The notes: generated by a model not told the origin, from the letters alone. A stretch of DNA of 36,622 nt from SSSZ01 sp035345935 (GCA_035345935.1 DAORDK010000021.1:1-36622); one strand, 5' to 3'. Positions 1-8,808 are shown, counted from the stretch's first letter. Numbers and translations: made by a program.

Positions 1-1
1 G

Positions 2-679
2 GGCATCCGCCTGATGAGCTTCGCGCAATCCGGCGCCTACCAGCGGCGCTTTCCCTTCCTCACCAAGCTGACCTTCCCGCAGGGCGTGGCCGACCTGGTG
101 CGCGACTTCCCGCCCAACGACATCAAGGTGCTGGCGCCGACCGCCAACCTGATCGTCCGCGACGACCTGCACCCGGCGTTGCAGTCGCTGCTGCTGCAGG
201 CGGCCAGCGAGGTGCATGGCAAGTCCGGCTTCTTCCAGGATGCCGGCGAGTTCCCCGCCTACAAGGACCAGATGCTGCCCTTGTCTCCCGAGGCGGCGCG
301 TTACTACAAGTCGGGGCCGCCGTTCCTGCAGCGCTATCTGCCCTTCTGGCTGGCGGTGCTGGCCGACCGTCTGATCGTCATGCTGGTCCCCATCGTCGCC
401 CTGCTCATTCCGCTGATCAAGATCGCGCCGGCGCTCTACTCCTGGCGCATCCGCTCCAAGATCTTCCGCTGCTACGGCGAGCTGAAATTTCTTGAAGACG
501 ACCTGAAGGAGCATTTCGACGCCGAACGGCTAGGCGAATACCGCAGCCGGCTCGACGCCCTGGACGACGAAGCCAGCCGTCTGAGGGTCCCGCTGGCCTT
601 TACGGATCTGGTCTATACCCTGCGCGGGCACGTCAACCTGGTTCGCAAGACCCTGGACAAGCTGACCCGGACCGTATGA
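2..679 (+). CDS. TAXI-type TRAP transporter solute-binding protein, C-terminal part
   Basis: The frame is open to the left edge (codons for G-I-R-L precede the first Met), so this is the 3' part of a longer gene. TAXI proteins bind small organic acids or amino acids for a TRAP membrane permease. The visible part has the C-terminal lobe of the binding domain (NDIKVLAPTANLIVRDDLHP, where members end the periplasmic-binding fold), then a hydrophobic segment at about visible residues 114-138 and a charged, helical tail of about 80 residues. That membrane-anchored tail occurs in a subset of the family and would put the tail in the cytoplasm. The stop overlaps the start of the ParA-like gene by four bases (ATGA), so the two are translationally coupled. 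No permease gene is visible. The family call is from recognition of the fold pattern; the substrate cannot be told. Confidence 0.75.
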   Translation, partial: GIRLMSFAQSGAYQRRFPFLTKLTFPQGVADLVRDFPPNDIKVLAPTANLIVRDDLHPALQSLLLQAASEVHGKSGFFQDAGEFPAYKDQMLPLSPEAARYYKSGPPFLQRYLPFWLAVLADRLIVMLVPIVALLIPLIKIAPALYSWRIRSKIFRCYGELKFLEDDLKEHFDAERLGEYRSRLDALDDEASRLRVPLAFTDLVYTLRGHVNLVRKTLDKLTRTV

Positions 680-1299
680 ACGTCTATCTGGTGGCCAATC
701 CCAAGGGGGGCTCGGGCAAGAGCACCCTGGCCACCAACCTGGCTGGTTATTTCGCCGCCCGTGGGCACCGCAGCCTCCTCGGCGACATCGACCGCCAGCA
801 GTCGTCCCGGGAGTGGCTGGCGCTGCGGCCGGGCGCAGCCAATGCCATCGCCACCTGGGAAATCGGGCCCGACGATGTCGCCCGCCCGCCCAAGGGCGTC
901 ACCCATGCCGTTCTGGACACTCCGGCCGGGTTGCGGGGGAAGACCCTGGAAAAGGTGCTCAAGCTGACCACCCGGATCATCGTCCCGGTTCAGCCGTCAT
1001 TCTTCGACATGCAGGCCACCCGTCGCTTTCTGACCGAACTGGTCGGTGAGAAGGCCGTGCGCAAGGGGCGCGCCGACATCGCCGTGGTGGGCATGCGGGT
1101 CGATTCGCGGACCCGGGCGGCGGCCGAACTGGAGCGTTTTTTCGCCACCCTGGAAGTTCCTGTCCTGACCTATCTGCGGGATACCCAGCTGTACGTCCAG
1201 GCCGCCGCTGCGGGACTGACGCTCTTCGACCTCTCGCCCGCCCGGGTCTCCCGGGATCTGGAGCAGTGGCAGCCGATCATGGATTGGGTGGAGACCTGA
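676..1299 (+). CDS. ParA-like ATPase
   Basis: This 207-residue P-loop ATPase belongs to the ParA/MinD superfamily, which forms ATP-dependent dimers to position plasmids, chromosomes or protein clusters. The deviant Walker A motif KGGSGKST (residues 10-17, with the signature first Lys) is at the N terminus, a DIDRQQSS segment follows (Walker A' region), and a Walker B-like VLDTPAG lies near residue 80. There is no N-terminal DNA-binding domain, so it resembles the short, orphan ParA type rather than plasmid ParA with HTH. It starts inside the stop of the TRAP-binding protein (ATGA overlap). No parB or centromere-like repeat is visible nearby, so the cargo is unknown. A chromosomal partition role is unlikely given the context; a protein-positioning role is an inference. 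Confidence 0.88.
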   Translation: MNVYLVANPKGGSGKSTLATNLAGYFAARGHRSLLGDIDRQQSSREWLALRPGAANAIATWEIGPDDVARPPKGVTHAVLDTPAGLRGKTLEKVLKLTTRIIVPVQPSFFDMQATRRFLTELVGEKAVRKGRADIAVVGMRVDSRTRAAAELERFFATLEVPVLTYLRDTQLYVQAAAAGLTLFDLSPARVSRDLEQWQPIMDWVET

Positions 1300-1306
1300 A
1301 CTGCCT

Positions 1307-1332
1307 GCCCTGGGGGCGGTAGCACCCAGGGC
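1307..1332 (+). terminator. GC hairpin after the parA-like gene
   Basis: A perfect 8-bp stem, GCCCTGGG at 1307-1314 and CCCAGGGC at 1325-1332, with a 10-base loop sits 7 bases after the ParA-like stop. There is no T-tract after it, so it may be a Rho-type or 3'-end-stabilising structure rather than a full intrinsic terminator. Confidence 0.4.
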
Positions 1333-1418
1333 CTCGATGCGTTCCACGAACTGAAGCTTCGCCGGGGAACCGTTGCCGACGGTCTGGCTCCCTGGAGACG
1401 AGGCGCTAGCGAGATTTT

Positions 1419-1463
1419 CCGCCGGAGAGCCGTGCGAGTTTTTGCTCTTCGACCTTCCGGCGG
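1419..1463. other. Hairpin in the convergent gap before the PEP-CTERM gene
   Basis: CCGCCGGA (1419-1426) pairs perfectly with TCCGGCGG (1456-1463); the 29-base loop holds a smaller GAGC/GCTC pairing around a run of five T. It lies 10 bases past the stop of the minus-strand gene and would be part of its 3' end. No T-tract follows on the minus strand. It is probably a transcript-end structure shared by the two converging genes. Confidence 0.35.
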
Positions 1464-1472
1464 CCCCATCGA

Positions 1473-2903
1473 TTATCGGCGACGGATCGCTCCGCCCATG
1501 ATGCCCAGCCCCAGGATTGCAAGACTGAGGCCGCCCGGCTCTGGAACGGCGGAAATCATGATCAGATGGTCGTCTCCGCTGGCCGGGTGCTGGACGTTGA
1601 CATAGGCGATGGTGGGATTGAAGGGATCGAAATAGAGGCCGGTGGGTTCCGCCCCAAGGGTGGAAAGCGAGGCCCAGCGTCCGACCGATTCGGCAACGCC
1701 GTCGTCGTCGCTGTCGAACATGAACCAGATGTCGGCCAGTCCGCCATCCTGATCTTCGACGATGTAGATATTGCCATCCGCATCAATGGCGAGGTTGTCG
1801 GGGTTGCGCCACACGCTGCCGACGGCGGCTCCGGTCGCTTTGTCGATGGTGGCATTGGATGCGGCCATCTGAACTTTGGTTTTAGCCAGATCGACCGAAT
1901 AGATACGGCCACGGCCGTTGGCGGGGTTGCCGTCGTCATCGGAATCCGTGGTGGTGAAGTAGATCTGTTGTGTGCCGTCCGCCAAGGTTTTGATTTCCAT
2001 GTCTTCAGGCCGGTTGTAACCGGTGGCGCCGACCGCCTTGGCCGTTGCGCGCCCATCGATGGTGCCGTCGGCCAGGACCACGGAAACCCCCGGGAGTGCC
2101 TTACCGGTCGTATCGGTGATGGGGACCCACGTCGCAGCGCCCGTGATCGCCGGGTTGCTGGTGCCTTCGAACTGTCCTCCGGCCCCGACCTTCAGGACGA
2201 AGGTCTGACCGGAAGCGAAGTAATCGTCACCGTTCGTGGCCTGAGGATTGTTCGAAACGAACTTGTACAAGGATCCCCCATTGAGTTCGTCCACAAAGTA
2301 CAAAGCATTCTGCTTGTCGAAGGCCAGACCCTCGTGGGAGACGCGCGGTATGATCGTGCGCTGGACGAAGTTGCCGGCATTCGCAGCAGCGCTGACCGCG
2401 TTGGTGACTTCGAAAAGCCGCCCCTTGGTGCTGCCGGAGCCCCAGGACTCCTCAGCCGTAAGGTAGCTTCCCCAGGGGGTCCAGCGCGAGGCGTCGCCGG
2501 ATACGAAGCCCTGGGTTCCGGGGGCCACGATGGTCACCGTCCGGGTGTCATAGTTGCTGTCCTTGAGGTCGACCCGCTGGACGCCGCCCTGGCCGGTTTC
2601 AAAAGGCATGAAGAGGTAGCGTCCGGCCTCCGGTCCGGTCTGGTTGGCCGTGATCATGTCCCAGTTTCCGGAATTTGAACCTGGATGGAGCAGATTCTGG
2701 TTGGCCCGGTTGGCCAGGGATTGCTGGACGAATTTGAACGGGCTCTGCGCCAGTTCGAAGGGCGCGCTTTCCGGTAGGCTTCCCGCAGCCACCGTAGCGG
2801 TCAGGGGGGTGAAATTGGCGAAAGGCGTGATGCCGCCGTAGGCGAGAGGGGAGAGAGCGGCCAGGGCACCGGCGAGGCCCAGGGTGGATTGTCTGATGCG
2901 CAT
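1473..2903 (-). CDS. PhoX/DUF839-type secreted protein with PEP-CTERM sorting signal
   Basis: 476 residues. An N-terminal signal peptide (about residues 1-23, MRIRQ then a hydrophobic Ala/Leu-rich core) is followed by a beta-propeller-like domain with PhoX-family hallmarks: RVSHEGLAFD, NRPEDMEI and a C-terminal FDPFNPTIAYVNVQHP stretch. PhoX proteins are Ca/Fe-dependent phosphatases; catalysis here is not proven because only the fold motifs were matched. Asp-rich runs (TDSDDDGNP, DSDDDGVAES) look like calcium-binding loops. The tail is a classic PEP-CTERM signal: VPEP, a short hydrophobic helix and a final RRR, recognised by exosortase/EpsH in bacteria that make exopolysaccharide. The start is supported by AAGGAG six bases upstream of the ATG. 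It stands alone, converging on parA and divergent from the receiver gene. Confidence 0.88.
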   Translation of the reverse strand: MRIRQSTLGLAGALAALSPLAYGGITPFANFTPLTATVAAGSLPESAPFELAQSPFKFVQQSLANRANQNLLHPGSNSGNWDMITANQTGPEAGRYLFMPFETGQGGVQRVDLKDSNYDTRTVTIVAPGTQGFVSGDASRWTPWGSYLTAEESWGSGSTKGRLFEVTNAVSAAANAGNFVQRTIIPRVSHEGLAFDKQNALYFVDELNGGSLYKFVSNNPQATNGDDYFASGQTFVLKVGAGGQFEGTSNPAITGAATWVPITDTTGKALPGVSVVLADGTIDGRATAKAVGATGYNRPEDMEIKTLADGTQQIYFTTTDSDDDGNPANGRGRIYSVDLAKTKVQMAASNATIDKATGAAVGSVWRNPDNLAIDADGNIYIVEDQDGGLADIWFMFDSDDDGVAESVGRWASLSTLGAEPTGLYFDPFNPTIAYVNVQHPASGDDHLIMISAVPEPGGLSLAILGLGIMGGAIRRR

Positions 2904-3072
2904 GAATGACTCCTTGAATTGGCTGCGGTCGGGGAAATGTGAGCTCTTCCATCTTGACGGGCCGATGTGACGCGGCTATTTCAGATTTCGGTCGATCACT
3001 GTCGGGCACTGGCCCCCGGCGGTTCTCGCACCCAGGAGAACGCAAAACATCCACTGTGTGGTCTGCCGCTGC

Positions 3073-3078
3073 TATAGT
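3073..3078 (+). promoter_or_regulatory. Possible -10 box for the double-receiver gene
   Basis: TATAGT, five of six matches to the sigma70 -10 consensus, lies 30 bases before the ATG at 3109. No convincing -35 is seen at 16-18 bp upstream, so this is a weak call. Confidence 0.3.
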
Positions 3079-3108
3079 CACTTCAGAATCAGCCTTCCGG
3101 AGCGCGCC

Positions 3109-3906
3109 ATGACGAGTTCGAACCTTGCCGAAATTCACGTCGTTCTGGTCGAGCCTTCGACCATGCAGGCCCACCTGGTGACTCGCATGCTCGCCAGCCA
3201 GGGGGTGGGGAGTACGGAGGTCTGCCACAACGGGGCGGAAGCACTTGCGGCCCTGCTCCGCGTCGACCGCGGCTGGGTGGTGATCAGCAGCCTCTACCTG
3301 CCCGACCAGGCGGGCACCGACCTGGTCGCCGCCATGCGCGCCGACCCCTACCTGGAGGCGGTGCCTTTCATCCTCATTTCCAGCGAGACCCGGCCCCAGG
3401 TGCTCGAACCGGTCCGCCAGGCCGGAGCCTGCAGCATCCTCGCCAAACCGTTCACCGAAGATCAGTTGGCCCGCGCCCTGTATGCCGCCGCCGACTACCT
3501 CAATCCTTCGGCAGACCTCGATCCGGCCGAACTCGAGCGCCTACGGGTCCTGCTGGTGGACGACAGCGTGGCTTCCCGGCGGCATCTGCGCCGCCTTCTG
3601 GAGGAACTGGGGGTCGAGCGCATCACCGAGGCGGTCAATGGCCGCGACGCTGTGGCCTGTCTCCAGAACACCATGGTCGACCTGGTCATCACCGACTACA
3701 ACATGCCGGAAATGGATGGCCGCGAACTGACCGAATACATCCGCACCCAGAGTTGGCAGAACGCCGTCCCGGTCCTCATGGTGACCAGCGAGCAGAACAT
3801 GGGACGTCTGGCCGCGGTGGAAAAAGCCGGGGTTTCCGCCATCTGCGACAAGCCCTTCGAGGCGACTTCGATCCGCCGCCTGATCGCCGACGCGGTGCTC
3901 AATTGA
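3109..3906 (+). CDS. Double-receiver (REC-REC) response regulator, first receiver degenerate
   Basis: 265 residues made of two CheY-like receiver domains and no output domain. The ATG at 3109 is chosen over a GTG 51 bases upstream because GGAG sits six bases before it. The second receiver (about residues 146-262) is complete: acidic pair D151/D152, phospho-acceptor D196 in VITDYNMPEMDG, T226 and K248 (DKPF). The first receiver (about 8-127) keeps the fold, S92 in the switch position and K113 (AKPF), but the acceptor position is S61 (VISSLYLPDQAG) and the acid pair is E15-P16, so it should not be phosphorylated by the normal chemistry. Such proteins act by protein contact, for example in chemotaxis or phosphorelays. 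No kinase is next to it. The fold call is secure; the partner is unknown. Confidence 0.9.
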   Translation: MTSSNLAEIHVVLVEPSTMQAHLVTRMLASQGVGSTEVCHNGAEALAALLRVDRGWVVISSLYLPDQAGTDLVAAMRADPYLEAVPFILISSETRPQVLEPVRQAGACSILAKPFTEDQLARALYAAADYLNPSADLDPAELERLRVLLVDDSVASRRHLRRLLEELGVERITEAVNGRDAVACLQNTMVDLVITDYNMPEMDGRELTEYIRTQSWQNAVPVLMVTSEQNMGRLAAVEKAGVSAICDKPFEATSIRRLIADAVLN

Positions 3907-3916
3907 CCGGATATCC

Positions 3917-3939
3917 GCCCGGAATGTAAGGTTCCGGGC
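3917..3939 (+). terminator. Hairpin after the double-receiver gene
   Basis: GCCCGGAA (3917-3924) pairs perfectly with TTCCGGGC (3932-3939) around a 7-base loop, 10 bases after the stop. There is no T-tract, so it may be a Rho-independent-like structure of low efficiency or an mRNA 3' end. Confidence 0.45.
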
Positions 3940-4052
3940 CGGTCGGCGACTACCGTAATGACGGCGTGCGGAAACGATTCGGTTTCGGCACCGTCCTACG
4001 AACAGGTTGGTCGCGCTTCCCGGGAGCGGCCCACCGCAACCTGGAGACTGCC

Positions 4053-4433
4053 ATGCTCAAGCTATTCCGCCTTTTCGTCGTCGCCCTGGCCTTCATTGCC
4101 GGCAATGCCTCCGCTGCCGGCAATGCCTTCGACCAGGCTCACTTCGATACCCTACTGAAGGAAGGCAAACCCTTCCTGGTCGTCATCCACGCCGATTGGT
4201 GCCCGATCTGCAAGGCGCAGGCGCCCTTGTTGAGCGAGGTCCTGGCCACGCCGGAAATGAAGCCGATCACGACCCTCACCGTCGATTTCGACAAGCAGAA
4301 GAACGCCCTCAAGAGCGTCAAGGCCACCATGCAGAGTACCCTGATCCTCTACAAGGGCGGCAAGGAGGTCGATCGCTCCACCGGCGAGACCCGCAAGGAG
4401 AAGATCGTCGCCTTCCTCAAGCAGGTTCTTTGA
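4053..4433 (+). CDS. Exported thioredoxin-fold protein with CPIC active site
   Basis: 126 residues. The start at 4053 is preferred over upstream in-frame starts because TGGAG lies six bases before it and it begins a clean signal peptide (MLKLFRLFVVALAFIAG, cleavage likely after ASA at residue 21). The mature domain has the thioredoxin signature HADWCPICKAQ with redox Cys at 50 and 53, and a later STLILYKGGKE strand where the cis-Pro loop normally lies; the usual cis-Pro is not obvious (QSTLILY), which is a deviation. The next gene encodes a CcdA-type membrane electron carrier, so this protein probably receives electrons from it and reduces disulfides in the periplasm, as in cytochrome c maturation or repair of oxidised proteins. 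The partner substrate is not known. Confidence 0.88.
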   Translation: MLKLFRLFVVALAFIAGNASAAGNAFDQAHFDTLLKEGKPFLVVIHADWCPICKAQAPLLSEVLATPEMKPITTLTVDFDKQKNALKSVKATMQSTLILYKGGKEVDRSTGETRKEKIVAFLKQVL

Positions 4434-4460
4434 CATGAAGGGCGCACGGCGGTCCCATCC

Positions 4461-4483
4461 GGAGGGGCGCGCTGCGCCGCTCC
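4461..4483 (+). other. Hairpin between the thioredoxin-like gene and ccdA
   Basis: A 10-bp stem with one mismatch, GGAGGGGCGC (4461-4470) and GCGCCGCTCC (4474-4483), with a 3-base loop. It lies in the 69-bp gap between two co-directional genes and could modulate downstream translation or stabilise the upstream transcript. Confidence 0.4.
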
Positions 4484-4502
4484 CGGCAACCGGCTGATTG
4501 CC

Positions 4503-5231
4503 ATGGATTTCAGCGTCGCCACCTTCGGTCTTGCCTTTGCAGCGGGGGGGTTGTCCACCCTGTCGCCCTGCGTCCTTCCCTTGATCCCCATTCTGCTGGG
4601 TACAGCGATCGCCGCCCATCGGCTCGGACCCTTCGCCTTGGCGGGGGGGCTCGCGCTGTCCTTCACCCTGGTCGGGGTGCTGATCGCCAGTGTCGGCGTC
4701 GCCCTCGGGCTGGATCAGGCGGTTCTGCGCAATTTCGCTGCGGTGCTCCTGCTGGCCTTCGGCATCCTCCTCCTGTCGAGCCGCCTTCAGGAACGATTCG
4801 CTGCTGCGGCTTCGGGAGTCTCGGGGGCCGGCCAGAATCTGCTCTCCCGGGTCACTCTGGAAGGCCTGCCCGGCCAGTTCATCCTCGGACTGCTCCTGGG
4901 CTTGGTCTGGAGCCCCTGCGTCGGTCCCACCCTGGGCGCGGCGATCACCCTGGCCAGCCAGGGCCGCGATCTGCTGCAGGTGACCTTGCTGATGGCGGTC
5001 TTTGGCGTCGGTGCCGCTCTGCCTCTGGTCATCCTGGGCGTGATTTCCCGCCAGGCCCTGCTGCGGGTGCGGGGCCGCCTGCTGGCCGCGGGCAAGGCCG
5101 GGAAACAGTGGCTTGGTGCCATCATGCTCCTCCTCGGGCTCCTGATCCTCAGCGGCCTCGACAAACGCTTCGAAGCCTGGGTGCTTTCGGTGGCGCCCGA
5201 TTGGCTGGTGCGGTTGACGACGTCGATCTGA
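4503..5231 (+). CDS. ccdA: CcdA/DsbD-type transmembrane thiol-disulfide carrier
   Basis: 242 residues with about six membrane helices. CcdA-family proteins carry reducing power from cytoplasmic thioredoxin across the inner membrane through a pair of Cys in two pseudo-symmetric helices. Both motifs are visible: LSPCVLPLIP with C23 and WSPCVGPTLG with C139. The length fits stand-alone CcdA rather than the three-domain DsbD, so the periplasmic thioredoxin function must come from another protein, most simply the CPIC protein just upstream. The two genes form a likely operon with a 69-bp gap. No cytochrome c maturation (ccm/ccs) gene is in the window, so the pathway fed by the pair is not decided. 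Confidence 0.9.
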   Translation: MDFSVATFGLAFAAGGLSTLSPCVLPLIPILLGTAIAAHRLGPFALAGGLALSFTLVGVLIASVGVALGLDQAVLRNFAAVLLLAFGILLLSSRLQERFAAAASGVSGAGQNLLSRVTLEGLPGQFILGLLLGLVWSPCVGPTLGAAITLASQGRDLLQVTLLMAVFGVGAALPLVILGVISRQALLRVRGRLLAAGKAGKQWLGAIMLLLGLLILSGLDKRFEAWVLSVAPDWLVRLTTSI

Positions 5232-5329
5232 GTTTCGCCGAAGTCTTCAGGAGCGATCGAGGCGGGTCCGAGTCGACGGAGCGTCGTTGCCGCGCTTCCT
5301 TTGGCCATGGGGGCGGGCGCTAGCCGGGG

Positions 5330-5335
5330 TAAAAT
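5330..5335 (+). promoter_or_regulatory. Possible -10 box just ahead of dnaE
   Basis: TAAAAT lies 8 bases before the dnaE ATG, and no good ribosome-binding site is seen in between. If used, the message would start at or next to the start codon. There is no clear -35, so this is tentative. Confidence 0.3.
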
Positions 5336-5343
5336 CGATTCCC

Positions 5344-8300
5344 ATGAATTCCCCCCGCTTCGTCCACCTGCGCCTCCATTCCGAATACTCGGTCACCGAC
5401 GGCATCGTCCGCCTGGGGGACGCGGTCAGGCGGGCGGCGGCGGACGGCATGCCGGCCCTTGCGCTCACCGACCTCGGCAACCTCTTCGGTCTGGTCAAGT
5501 TCTACTCCGCGGCCCGGGGACGTGGCGTCAAGCCCCTGGCCGGTGCCGACGTCTGGGTTGCCGACCCGGAGTCCCCGGAGGGGGCTAGCCGCCTGCTGCT
5601 CCTGGTGCGCAACCGGGAGGGCTACCTTCAGCTCTGCAAGCTGCTTACCCGCGCCTACCTGGCCGAGGGGCGCCGCGACCGGGCGGAAATCCGCCGCTCC
5701 TGGTTGCGCGAGGCCGGCTGCGACGGTCTCGTCGCCCTCTCCGGAGGCCCCCTGGGCGACGTGGGCGAGGCCCTGGCCAACGGCAACCTGGACCTCGCCC
5801 GGGAGCGGGCCCTGGCCTGGGGCACGCTCTTCCCGGGGGCCTTCTATCTCGAAGTTCAGCGTTACGGTCAGCCACAGCAGGAGCTGATCGTGCAGTCGAC
5901 CGCCGATCTGGCGGCCGAATTGGGTCTCCCCCTGGTGGCCACTCACCCCGTCCAGTTTCTCGAACGCGACGATTTCCGTGCCCACGAGGCCAGGGTCTGC
6001 ATTGCCGAGGGCTATGTGCTGGGCGATACCCGGCGACCGCGGCCCTACACCGAAGAGCAGTATTTCAAGACCCAGGCGGAGATGGCGGAACTCTTTGCCG
6101 ATCTGCCGGAAGCCCTAGAAAACGCGGTCGAGATCGCCCGCCGCTGCTCGATCGAACTGACTCTGGGCAAGAATTTCCTCCCGGACTTTCCGACTCCGGA
6201 GGGCATGAGCCTCGCGGAATTCCTTGTGCAGGAGGCGAAGGCCGGCCTGGAAAGGCGCCTGGTCGAACTTTACCCCGATGACGCCGAGCGGGAGCGGCGG
6301 CGTCCGGAATACGACCAGCGCCTCGCCTTCGAGAACGACACCATCATCCAGATGGGCTTCCCGGGCTATTTCCTCATCGTCGCCGACTTCATCAACTGGG
6401 CCAAGCAGAACGGGGTTCCCGTGGGGCCGGGACGGGGTTCCGGGGCCGGCTCGCTGGTGGCCTACAGCCTGCGCATCACCGATCTCGATCCCCTCGCCTA
6501 CGCCTTGCTGTTCGAGCGCTTCCTCAACCCGGAGCGGGTGTCGATGCCCGACTTCGACGTGGATTTCTGCCAGGACAACCGCTGGCGGGTCATCGAATAC
6601 GTGCGCGAGCGTTATGGCGCCGAGGCGGTGTCGCAGATCGCCACCTTCGGCACCATGTCGTCCAAGGCGGTGATCCGCGACGTGGGACGGGTGCTCGACC
6701 TGCCCTATTCCCTGTGCGATCGGCTGTCCAAGCTGATCCCGGTGGTGCAGAACAAGCCGGTTTCCCTGGCCGATGCCCTGGATCAGGAGCCGGTGTTGAA
6801 GGAGATGATGGCCGACGAGCGGGACGGGGAGTCGATTCGCGAACTCTTCGATCTGGCCGCCCGCCTGGAAGACCTCACCCGTAATGTCGGCATGCATGCC
6901 GGCGGAGTGCTCATCGCGCCGGGCCGCATCACCGATTTCTGTCCCATCTACCAGGCCACCGGGGCCGACGCCTCTCCCGTCTCGCAATTCGACAAGGACG
7001 ACGTGGAAAAGGCGGGACTGGTGAAATTCGACTTCCTGGGCCTCAGGAACCTCACCATCATCGAACTCGCGCTGGAGTACGTCGAGCGCCTCACGGGCGA
7101 AAAGCTCGACCTCATGAGCTTGGGATTCGGTGATCCCGCCGCCTACCAGATCCTCAAGGACGCCAACACGACGGCGATCTTCCAGGTGGAATCGGACGGC
7201 ATGAAGAAGCTCCTGAAAAAGCTCGCCCCGGACCGCTTCGAAGACATCATCGCCGTGCTGGCCCTCTACCGGCCGGGCCCCCTGGGTTCGGGGATGGTGG
7301 ACGACTTCATCCTGCGCAAGAAGGGCCAGCAGAAGATCGACTACTTCCACCCCGACCTCACCGCCTGCCTGTCGCCCACCTATGGCGTCATCGTGTACCA
7401 GGAACAGGTGATGCAGATTTCCCAGATCATCGGCGGCTACACCCTGGGCGGCGCCGACATGCTGCGCCGGGCCATGGGCAAGAAGAAGCCCGAGGAGATG
7501 GCCAAACACCGGGAGACCATCGCCGCCGGTGCCCGGGAGAAGGGTTACGACCCGGCCCTGGCCGAGCAGCTGTTTGACCTGATGACCAAGTTCGCGGAAT
7601 ACGGATTCAACAAGTCCCACACCGCCGCCTATGCCGTCGTCACCTACCACACGGCCTGGTTGAAGGCCCACCACTGCGCGGCCTTCATGGCGGCGACCCT
7701 GTCCTCGGACATGGACAACACCGACACGGTAAAGATCTTCTACGAGGACACCGTCGCCAACAAGATCGGCGTCCTCGGTCCCGACGTCAATGCGTCGGCT
7801 TACCGGTTCGAACCCGTCGATCGCAAGACCATCCGCTACGGGCTGGGGGCGGTCAAGGGTACCGGCCAGCAGGCGGTGGAGTGCATCGTCAAGGCGCGGG
7901 ATAAGGATGGGGCATTCAAGGACTTGTTCGATTTTTGCAAGCGGGTCGACAAGCGCTTGGTGAATCGACGCACCATCGAGGCACTCATACGCGCCGGGGC
8001 CTTCGACGCCATCGCGCCGCAGGTCGCGGGTCAGGCCGATCGCCATCGGCTCCTCGCCTCGGTGGGCATTGCCATGGATTTCGCCGAGCAGGCCGAGCGG
8101 GATGCCCTCCAGGTCAGCCTCTTCGACATCGGACCTGCCGCCGAGGAGCACGCCCCCCAGTATGTCGACGTCAAGCCCTGGGACGAAAAAGAGCGGCTGA
8201 TGCAGGAGAAGCTCGCCCTGGGCTATTTCTTCTCCGGCCACCCCTACGATGCCCACCGCAAGGAGCTGTCCCGCTTCGTCCGGCGCGGGCTCGCCCAGTT

Positions 8301-8808
8301 GGAGCCGGCCAAGGAAATGACTCTCATCGCCGGTGTCGTGGTCGGACTGCGCACCCAGATGACCCGTCGCGGCAAGATGCTCTTCCTGCAACTCGACGAC
8401 GGCACGGCCCTGGTCGAGGTGACGGTGTTCAACGAGCTGTTCGAGTCCGAAAGGGCGAAGATCGTCACCGACGAACTCCTGGTGGTCGAGGGCAAAGTCA
8501 GCTACGACGATTTCTCCGGGGGAAACCGGGTGGTGGCCGACCGTCTGCTCACCCTCGGGGAAGCGCGGGCGAAATTTGCCCGCCATTTGCTCCTGCGCCT
8601 CAACGGGGGCGCCGACGCCCGGCGGCTGAAGGCTCTACTGGAGCCCTTCGTTCCCGGCACTGCTCCAGTTCGTCTGCGCTATCGCAATGCTCAGGCCGAG
8701 TGCGAGCTGGCCCTGGGAGATGCCATCAGGGTACGCCTGGACGATGCGCTGATCGCTGAGCTGCACGCTTGGCTGAAGCCCGAGAACGTGGAAATCATCT
8801 ACCCTTGA
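5344..8808 (+). CDS. dnaE: DNA polymerase III alpha subunit
   Basis: 1154 residues, the usual length for proteobacterial DnaE1, the replicative polymerase. Order of domains: an N-terminal PHP domain (FVHLRLHSEYSVTDG at about 5-19), palm with catalytic Asp in PDFDVDF (residues 402-408) and the third Asp D563 in VKFDFLG, fingers/clamp-contact regions with a tandem helix-hairpin-helix, an internal beta-clamp-binding motif QVSLF (923-927), an OB fold (around 980-1060) and a C-terminal tau-contact region. The PHP His pattern resembles E. coli DnaE rather than exonuclease-active DnaE3. The start at 5344 matches the conserved beginning of the PHP domain; an upstream TTG in frame adds residues not seen in relatives. 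It stands alone with 112 bp upstream of it. Confidence 0.98.
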   Translation: MNSPRFVHLRLHSEYSVTDGIVRLGDAVRRAAADGMPALALTDLGNLFGLVKFYSAARGRGVKPLAGADVWVADPESPEGASRLLLLVRNREGYLQLCKLLTRAYLAEGRRDRAEIRRSWLREAGCDGLVALSGGPLGDVGEALANGNLDLARERALAWGTLFPGAFYLEVQRYGQPQQELIVQSTADLAAELGLPLVATHPVQFLERDDFRAHEARVCIAEGYVLGDTRRPRPYTEEQYFKTQAEMAELFADLPEALENAVEIARRCSIELTLGKNFLPDFPTPEGMSLAEFLVQEAKAGLERRLVELYPDDAERERRRPEYDQRLAFENDTIIQMGFPGYFLIVADFINWAKQNGVPVGPGRGSGAGSLVAYSLRITDLDPLAYALLFERFLNPERVSMPDFDVDFCQDNRWRVIEYVRERYGAEAVSQIATFGTMSSKAVIRDVGRVLDLPYSLCDRLSKLIPVVQNKPVSLADALDQEPVLKEMMADERDGESIRELFDLAARLEDLTRNVGMHAGGVLIAPGRITDFCPIYQATGADASPVSQFDKDDVEKAGLVKFDFLGLRNLTIIELALEYVERLTGEKLDLMSLGFGDPAAYQILKDANTTAIFQVESDGMKKLLKKLAPDRFEDIIAVLALYRPGPLGSGMVDDFILRKKGQQKIDYFHPDLTACLSPTYGVIVYQEQVMQISQIIGGYTLGGADMLRRAMGKKKPEEMAKHRETIAAGAREKGYDPALAEQLFDLMTKFAEYGFNKSHTAAYAVVTYHTAWLKAHHCAAFMAATLSSDMDNTDTVKIFYEDTVANKIGVLGPDVNASAYRFEPVDRKTIRYGLGAVKGTGQQAVECIVKARDKDGAFKDLFDFCKRVDKRLVNRRTIEALIRAGAFDAIAPQVAGQADRHRLLASVGIAMDFAEQAERDALQVSLFDIGPAAEEHAPQYVDVKPWDEKERLMQEKLALGYFFSGHPYDAHRKELSRFVRRGLAQLEPAKEMTLIAGVVVGLRTQMTRRGKMLFLQLDDGTALVEVTVFNELFESERAKIVTDELLVVEGKVSYDDFSGGNRVVADRLLTLGEARAKFARHLLLRLNGGADARRLKALLEPFVPGTAPVRLRYRNAQAECELALGDAIRVRLDDALIAELHAWLKPENVEIIYP

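Noticed and set aside
6115..8586. Very long open frame on the minus strand across dnaE
   Set aside because: It is antisense to a gene with full family match; long open antisense frames are expected in GC-rich DNA with biased third positions, and its product has no recognisable domain.
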